Program-made: the position numbers and the translations under genes
Source: Arachis hypogaea
Taxonomy: Eukaryota; Streptophyta; Magnoliopsida; Fabales; Fabaceae
Assembly: GCF_003086295.3 (NCBI RefSeq)
Contig: NC_092054.1
Location: 16,875,878-16,939,877, forward strand
Length of the DNA: 64,000 bases
Direction of reading: 5' to 3'
Shown: positions 59,867 to 64,000 of the stretch, one piece after another
Layout: each line of letters starts with the position of its first letter
Numbering within the stretch: the first letter of the stretch is position 1
Notes under the pieces: generated by a model
Seen by the model: only the letters and a program-made list of their open reading frames with translations
The model's database searches: none
Told to the model about the DNA's origin: nothing

Positions 59867-59934
59867 GGTTTAGTGGTTAAGAAGGTTTTGCACATATTTA
59901 AGATCCTTGGTTCAACTCCCATATATAATACATA
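59867..59934 (+). mobile_element. tRNA-like micro-insert, possible SINE
   Basis: A 68-bp segment contains GGTTTAGTGGTTAAG (A-box-like) and a perfect B-box-like GGTTCAACTCC and is flanked by TTATAAATTT on both sides (59857-59866 and 59935-59944). The AT-rich surroundings make a chance 10-bp repeat possible, and there is no clear A tail. Confidence 0.4.
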
Positions 59935-60229
59935 TTATAAATTTTTTTTGTTTTAAAATTCTGATTTTTTATAACAATTTTTTTTTGTTACAAATATTGT
60001 TTTTTCTTGTAATTTTTTTTTTCAGCTATTCAAGATATATATTTTTTTCAAAATCAATGGATGAGCCGTCCGCAAATCTTTAGTTATTAATTTTTGAGTA
60101 AAGTATGGATTTATTTCTTAAAATTTAGACTAAGTTCTAAATTTTTTTAATGTTTGGAATATTCTATTTTTAATCCAAATATTTTATTTCGTCTTATTTT
60201 AATTTTTAATCAAAATTATGTTTTTTAAA

Positions 60230-60231
60230 TA

Positions 60232-60265
<34 letters not shown>

Positions 60266-60267
60266 TT
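60230..60267 (+). repeat. ATT microsatellite
   Basis: About eleven to twelve uninterrupted ATT units. Useful as a length-polymorphic marker. Confidence 0.95.
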
Positions 60268-60713
60268 CAAATTACTACAACGTAACCACTATAATTACAA
60301 TTGTTATCACTCTTTAAAAAGAAAATCATAATAAAAAAATATTTAAAAAAAAGTTTAATTTTAACAAAAAAAACTAAAATTAAATAAAATAAAATATTTA
60401 AAATAAAAATAAAACATTTCAAAAATTAAAACCAAAAAACCTAAAAATTAAGACTAAAATAGTATTTTACCTGTAATTTTTTATTCACTACTTTGCATGT
60501 GTCATAATCACTGGTATGAATCCTAGGAGTGAGTATATGTTTTGATTATTTTATCCCTTTTTCCGAATATTTGGATTAATTCTTCTGAGAGCGCGTAAAA
60601 GTCAAATGCAGTTAATCAATTATCTCGAAATTAATTAATTATAAAACAAATAGTAATTTAATACATTATTGGCATGCAAAATTGCATTAGTAAACAGCAT
60701 GGGAACTTCAATA

Positions 60714-60719
60714 TTTATT
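60714..60719 (-). terminator. Poly(A) signal of the germin-like gene
   Basis: AATAAA on the minus strand about 67 bases after the stop codon at 60786, inside an AT-rich 3' region. Confidence 0.6.
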
Positions 60720-60785
60720 CATCGTTAACAAGATCCAAGATTATTGGTACAAAGACTAGGAGTAGAAAGTAGTGGAGTCATATAT

Positions 60786-61448
60786 CTACATAGACATATG
60801 GTTATTCAAGTTTTTTCCACCAAAACGAGCCTTGAGCTTCTTCACTTGGTCAATATCGAGGAAGGTAGTTTGTGCCACAATGTCAGAAGATAAGGCATTC
60901 CCAAACAGAAGAAGATCAAGAAGCTGAGCACCAGGGTTTGCACTACTGAAAGCAAGAAAAGCAGTGGCTTTTTTCTTACCAGAATTCACCTGAAAGTGCA
61001 ACTGCCCTTGTGGGAAAACAAAAACATCTCCGGGTTTCAAGGTTTTCGAATAGAGTGCGAATGGTGTCATGAACCCGGCAGTTATCTCCCCTTCCACCAT
61101 GATTAGTAACTCCGTGGCGCCGGGATGAGTATGCATTGGTATCGATCCTCCTTTCGCGATGTCTAACCTTGCCGCCGATACTCCGAGCCCGTTAACGGCC
61201 GGAAAATCGGTGACAAATGCGGAGGTTAATGCAGCTTTGAAGGTGTTGTTGGTGTCTCCGGCAACTAGGCCGGAATACACAAAGTCATCCGCGGTTACTG
61301 CACTAACGGGCTTGCAGTTATAGCCTGAAGGAGAATCTGGTCCCTTCAGGTCTGCTACACAGAAATCATTCACAGAAGCATAGGAATAATGGGGAATGGT
61401 TGAGAGCAATGAGAATAGGAAAAGAACGTGAATCCTCATGCTCTTCAT
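60786..61448 (-). CDS. Germin-like protein (cupin), ABP19/auxin-binding-protein-like subgroup
   Basis: One intact exon of 220 codons. Residues 1-24 are a signal peptide (RIHVLFLFSLLSTI, cleavage likely before SVNDFC), so the product is secreted to the apoplast. The mature protein starts DFCVADLKGPDSPSGYNC, with the two Cys that form the germin disulfide. Cupin motif 1 is GGSIPMHTHPGATELLIMVE (two His and a Glu as metal ligands) and motif 2 is GDVFVFPQGQLHFQVN (third His). NNT at 67-69 is a possible N-glycosylation site. Germin-like proteins bind Mn as oligomers; some are oxalate oxidases or superoxide dismutases, but the activity here is not predictable. FVYSGL and AARLDIA are like ABP19-type germins. 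A second Met at codon 4 could also start. TATA box and poly(A) signal are in place. Confidence 0.95.
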   Translation of the reverse strand: MKSMRIHVLFLFSLLSTIPHYSYASVNDFCVADLKGPDSPSGYNCKPVSAVTADDFVYSGLVAGDTNNTFKAALTSAFVTDFPAVNGLGVSAARLDIAKGGSIPMHTHPGATELLIMVEGEITAGFMTPFALYSKTLKPGDVFVFPQGQLHFQVNSGKKKATAFLAFSSANPGAQLLDLLLFGNALSSDIVAQTTFLDIDQVKKLKARFGGKNLNNHMSM

Positions 61449-61510
61449 GGAGATGAATAATGAAACAATGAATGTGTTTTGATGTTAAGGGAACGTGAGA
61501 TTGCATAGCT

Positions 61511-61519
61511 ATTTATAGA
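61511..61519 (-). promoter_or_regulatory. TATA box of the germin-like gene
   Basis: CTATAAATA on the minus strand, about 65 bases upstream of the ATG, leaving room for a leader of roughly 30-40 nt. Confidence 0.75.
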
Positions 61520-61694
61520 CAACAATAATGGATAATGGATGTCCCTTTAAGCCCACTACTTGTTTAATTTAGGAAATCTCGTGTTCAGCGTGGCCATTTA
61601 TCTTATATTATATGTTATTTGAAAGAATGAAAATATTATTCATTATCAAAATTTATTATTTTTTATTATTATTTAATTATTAGTTTAATTTATT

Positions 61695-61860
61695 GAGGAA
61701 TGTTAGGGACTAACAATTTTTGTGATTTGTAACCATCAAATAGCCATTAATGATGGTTTTAATGGTATGAGATTGGTGTGAGCATTCAATGACTCACTTT
61801 TCTTTGTTGGTTACATGCTGGTCAGAATTTAACAAAATTGCTGGCCTCCTAAATTTTTCC
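61695..61860. mobile_element. Mutator-type MITE upstream of the germin-like gene
   Basis: A 166-bp segment starts GAGGAATGTTAGG and ends CCTAAATTTTTCC. It is flanked by the exact 9-mer TAATTTATT (61686-61694 and 61861-61869). Inner words CTAACAATTTTTGT and AACAAAATTGCTGG also pair. The flanks are AT-rich, but nine of nine bases exactly at the inverted ends supports a real duplication. It sits about 175 bp upstream of the TATA box. Confidence 0.75.
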
Positions 61861-61869
61861 TAATTTATT

Positions 61870-62407
61870 TAATTTAATAATTTAATAATATATTTTATTT
61901 TTATTTTAAATATTAATAATTAATTAATAATAAAAAATAATAAATTTTAATAACTTTTTAAATATTTTTCGTTTAAAAATGTTAGCTCTTTATAAAAAAT
62001 TAACAACTAAATTAATCATTATATATTTATTTATAAATATATATATAATTTAATTTATTTTTAATATATATTTTATATTAATTATTAAAATTAATGATTA
62101 ATTTTTGATATGATGGTATATTATTTGATTTGACAAATATATTGTTATGAATCAACTTGATGAGATGAGCCATTATTTTAAATCATTATAAATTCTGCAG
62201 TGAGCAGGGTTTGATTTTTTGCTTATCTCTTACCATTAACTCATAGTGGATACTACAATGAAGATGGTAAAAATATCTTCTCATGAAGATGCTTTGGTTA
62301 AAAGTGTGGTTTATTTATTTAGCCACACTTTAAACAAAAACAACACTTTTATAAATATCAAAATCTAACCATACAATCTATCAGGTCAAAAAGAAATATA
62401 TTCACAT
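61870..62407. other. AT-rich spacer
   Basis: No gene. 61870-62110 is very AT-rich and 62110-62400 holds no recognisable feature. Confidence 0.5.
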
Positions 62408-63130
62408 GAAGGGCTTGTTTGGGTGAGCTTTTTAAAAAATATCTTTTTTCGAGTTATCTTTTTTTAAAAGATCTTATAGAAAAGTAAAAGTAATTTTATG
62501 TTTGGATATCTCATGTAAAAAGGTCTTTTTATCAATCAATTACGTTTGGGTATAACAATATAAAAGTACTTTTTTGTTTATTTATTACATGAAAAACATC
62601 TTTTTTTTAAGGAAAAAAGATCTTTTAAAAAAGGATTCCGCTAGAAAGACAATGAACTATTTGTACAATGTGTACAATGGGCTATTGAATTACAAAATGA
62701 ACATCTCCCATACTATCTAGAATAACCATCCGAGTACTAGCGATAATAAACATCTTCTCAAAAACTTAAACTAATTTTGGTGTTCACCAAGACTCGAACT
62801 CTTGACCTTTCGGATCTAGCGCTCTAATACCATGCATGATACCATTCATCCCAAAAGTTTCAGCTGATGGGAAAGGTAACACTAATGATTATATCTCTAA
62901 TACTCTCTAAACTTCCATTGTACACATTGTATAAATATTCCATTGACTCCTCATACTTTCCCTTTAAAAAAAGATGTAAATTACAGCTTCTCAAAAAAGA
63001 TCTTTTTTTGATTTTACTAGTGCTTTTACTTTTACTACTAAAAATTTACCAAACACGTCAAAAAATAAAAAAAGATCTTTTTTCAATGAAAAAAGATCTT
63101 TTTTTAACAAAATAATGGCGCCCAAATATG
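62408..63130. mobile_element. AAAAGATC-rich inverted-repeat element with a nested MITE
   Basis: The left end GGGCTTGTTTGGGTG pairs loosely with the complement of the right end (GGCGCCCAAATATGCAC). Between them the arms (62430-62640 and 62960-63110) are packed with AAAAAAGATCTTTT-like words in inverted orientation. The nested element at 62648-62947 splits the two arms. No convincing target duplication was found (ACATGAAG and GCACGAAG flank the two ends). Confidence 0.5.
62648..62947. mobile_element. 300-bp MITE with 33-bp inverted ends
   Basis: 62648-62680 (GACAATG, then ATTTGTACAATGTGTACAAT) pairs with the complement of 62915-62947 at 29 of 33 positions. The interior (62780-62880) contains ACTCGAACTCTTGACC, the complement of a pol III B-box-like sequence, and a segment of the ATCAGCTG-AAACTTTTGG type that recurs widely in plant repeats. 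No coding region. Confidence 0.75.
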
Positions 63131-63642
63131 CACGAAGACAATTATAGAATATTCATTGTAGTATCCACCTTAACTCATACCTAATACTAATTAGTAGGGT
63201 TTATGGGACAAAGATAGCAAGCACATATTCGTATATTCTGGAATCAACACAATTTTATTAATAAGCATAGCCCTTAAATATCACTTCTGATAACTTCACC
63301 TTTTATTGACAGAACCAGTGTTTCGTCACCTTTCTCACTATTTATTTTTAGGTGTTTCGAAGCTTGCTCATTTTAAAGTTGGAGTTCTTGAAACTTGTTT
63401 TTGACATTCCCAAGGAAAAGATTAAAAAATGTTTGTGGTTAATAATACATATTTCTATAGTGCTACGACAGTAAGTGTTTTTTTAGTAATCAAGTCTCTA
63501 ATAATTGATCCAATAATCTGAAACCATCACCAACAAAAACCATCCAAAGTCCAAAAAAATGTGCACATGAATTTCGCACTATTGCTTTCATTTCTTTAGC
63601 GTGTCTTGGAGTCTGAAAAATAATATTCTACGTTCTACCTAG

Positions 63643-64000
63643 GATGGCAATTCTTTTTAGTGGGGCGAGTATATGCAAAAATTTATTCGTTAAGAAGTAG
63701 ATTTGAAGAACATTTTTTTTACAGATAATGGGTATGGATACCCATGTAATAAACAGAACGGGACGGAGATAGAAATACCTGTCTCGGGGGTATTCGTTTA
63801 ATATCTATATATATAAAATTACAAAAATAATCATATATATATATATTAATTAAAACCCTAATTTCACACCATCACTCCTCACTCATTTGTCTTTCTTTTC
63901 TTTGTCGTTCTCTCACGCTCTCTTAGAAGAGCCTCTCTACTCTCTCACTCACAATCTTACCAGTCACCAACTTCTTTAGTCCTTCTTCCTTCTCACGCAT
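63643..64000 (+). mobile_element. hAT-like element running off the right edge
   Basis: TAGGATGGCAAT opens a segment with subterminal words of the GGGTATGGATACCC and GGGACGG type, then AAACCCTAATTTC and a pyrimidine-rich GC-richer block like the leader region of a hAT transposase gene. The other end and any transposase would lie beyond the window. Confidence 0.45.

Larger units (their letters stand above)
52846..60014. mobile_element. Degenerate CACTA-like unit with TTTGTAACA subterminal repeats
   Basis: The left end CACTACAAGAAAATG is a typical CACTA terminus. The right end TTTTTTCTTGTAATT would be its inverted partner with the last bases mutated. Both flanks (52846-53023 plus 54605-54840, and 59380-59620 plus 59980-60014) are dense in TTTTGTAACAAA-like words on both strands, which is CACTA-style subterminal organisation. 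No transposase remnant was found. The 3-bp flanks do not match, so the right border is uncertain. A Mutator-type MITE, a possible LTR-like sequence and hAT/SINE-like pieces are nested inside. Confidence 0.45.

Overview
This window is plant nuclear DNA and is almost entirely transposable elements. The evidence is AT-rich non-coding sequence, GT-AG introns, FAR1/Mutator transposase, plant Copia and Tat-type Gypsy polyproteins, a plant LINE with RNase H, CACTA and hAT DNA transposons, and plant-only families (DUF4220/DUF594, germin-like protein). The repeat style suggests a legume, most likely peanut (Arachis). That is an inference from general familiarity; nothing here was searched.

Layout. 1-2.8 kb: gene-free, with a degraded hAT-like element. 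2.8-12 kb: a multi-exon Ulp1-peptidase-like gene (+) beside a FAR1/Mutator-transposase-like gene (-), probably the cargo and transposase of Mutator-type elements. 12-15 kb: AT-rich, with a tandem repeat and a very small SINE. 15.2-20.3 kb: a complete but dead Copia element. 20.3-26.4 kb: a full-length dead LINE with a 16-bp target duplication. 26.8-29 kb: a DUF4220/DUF594 membrane-protein gene (-) carrying one internal stop. 29.9-31.3 kb: a non-autonomous hAT-like element. 31.9-40.0 kb: a CACTA transposon with a broken TNP2-type transposase, captured pieces of host genes, and a hAT element nested in its subterminal repeats. 42.5-51.1 kb: a young Tat-lineage Gypsy element coding on the minus strand, with an intron-containing antisense gene between pol and the 3' LTR. 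52.8-60.0 kb: a second, very degenerate CACTA-like unit holding a 1.6-kb Mutator-type inverted-repeat element. 60.8-61.5 kb: an intact germin-like protein gene (-) with TATA box and poly(A) signal, the clearest functional cellular gene here. 61.7-64 kb: MITEs and the start of another hAT-like repeat.

The elements do not cooperate; they are nested or adjacent insertions of different ages. Exact target duplications could be read for the Copia (5 bp), Gypsy (5 bp), LINE (16 bp), nested hAT (8 bp), Mutator-type MITE (9 bp) and promoter MITE (9 bp). Stop codons in the dead elements are mostly Trp or Gln codons changed by a C-to-T or G-to-A transition, and several lost catalytic residues are also G-to-A changes. 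This is the pattern expected from deamination of methylated cytosines in silenced DNA. The observations most worth following are the antisense gene of the Gypsy element, the spliced host exons inside the CACTA element, and the long hairpin-forming Mutator-type MITE.
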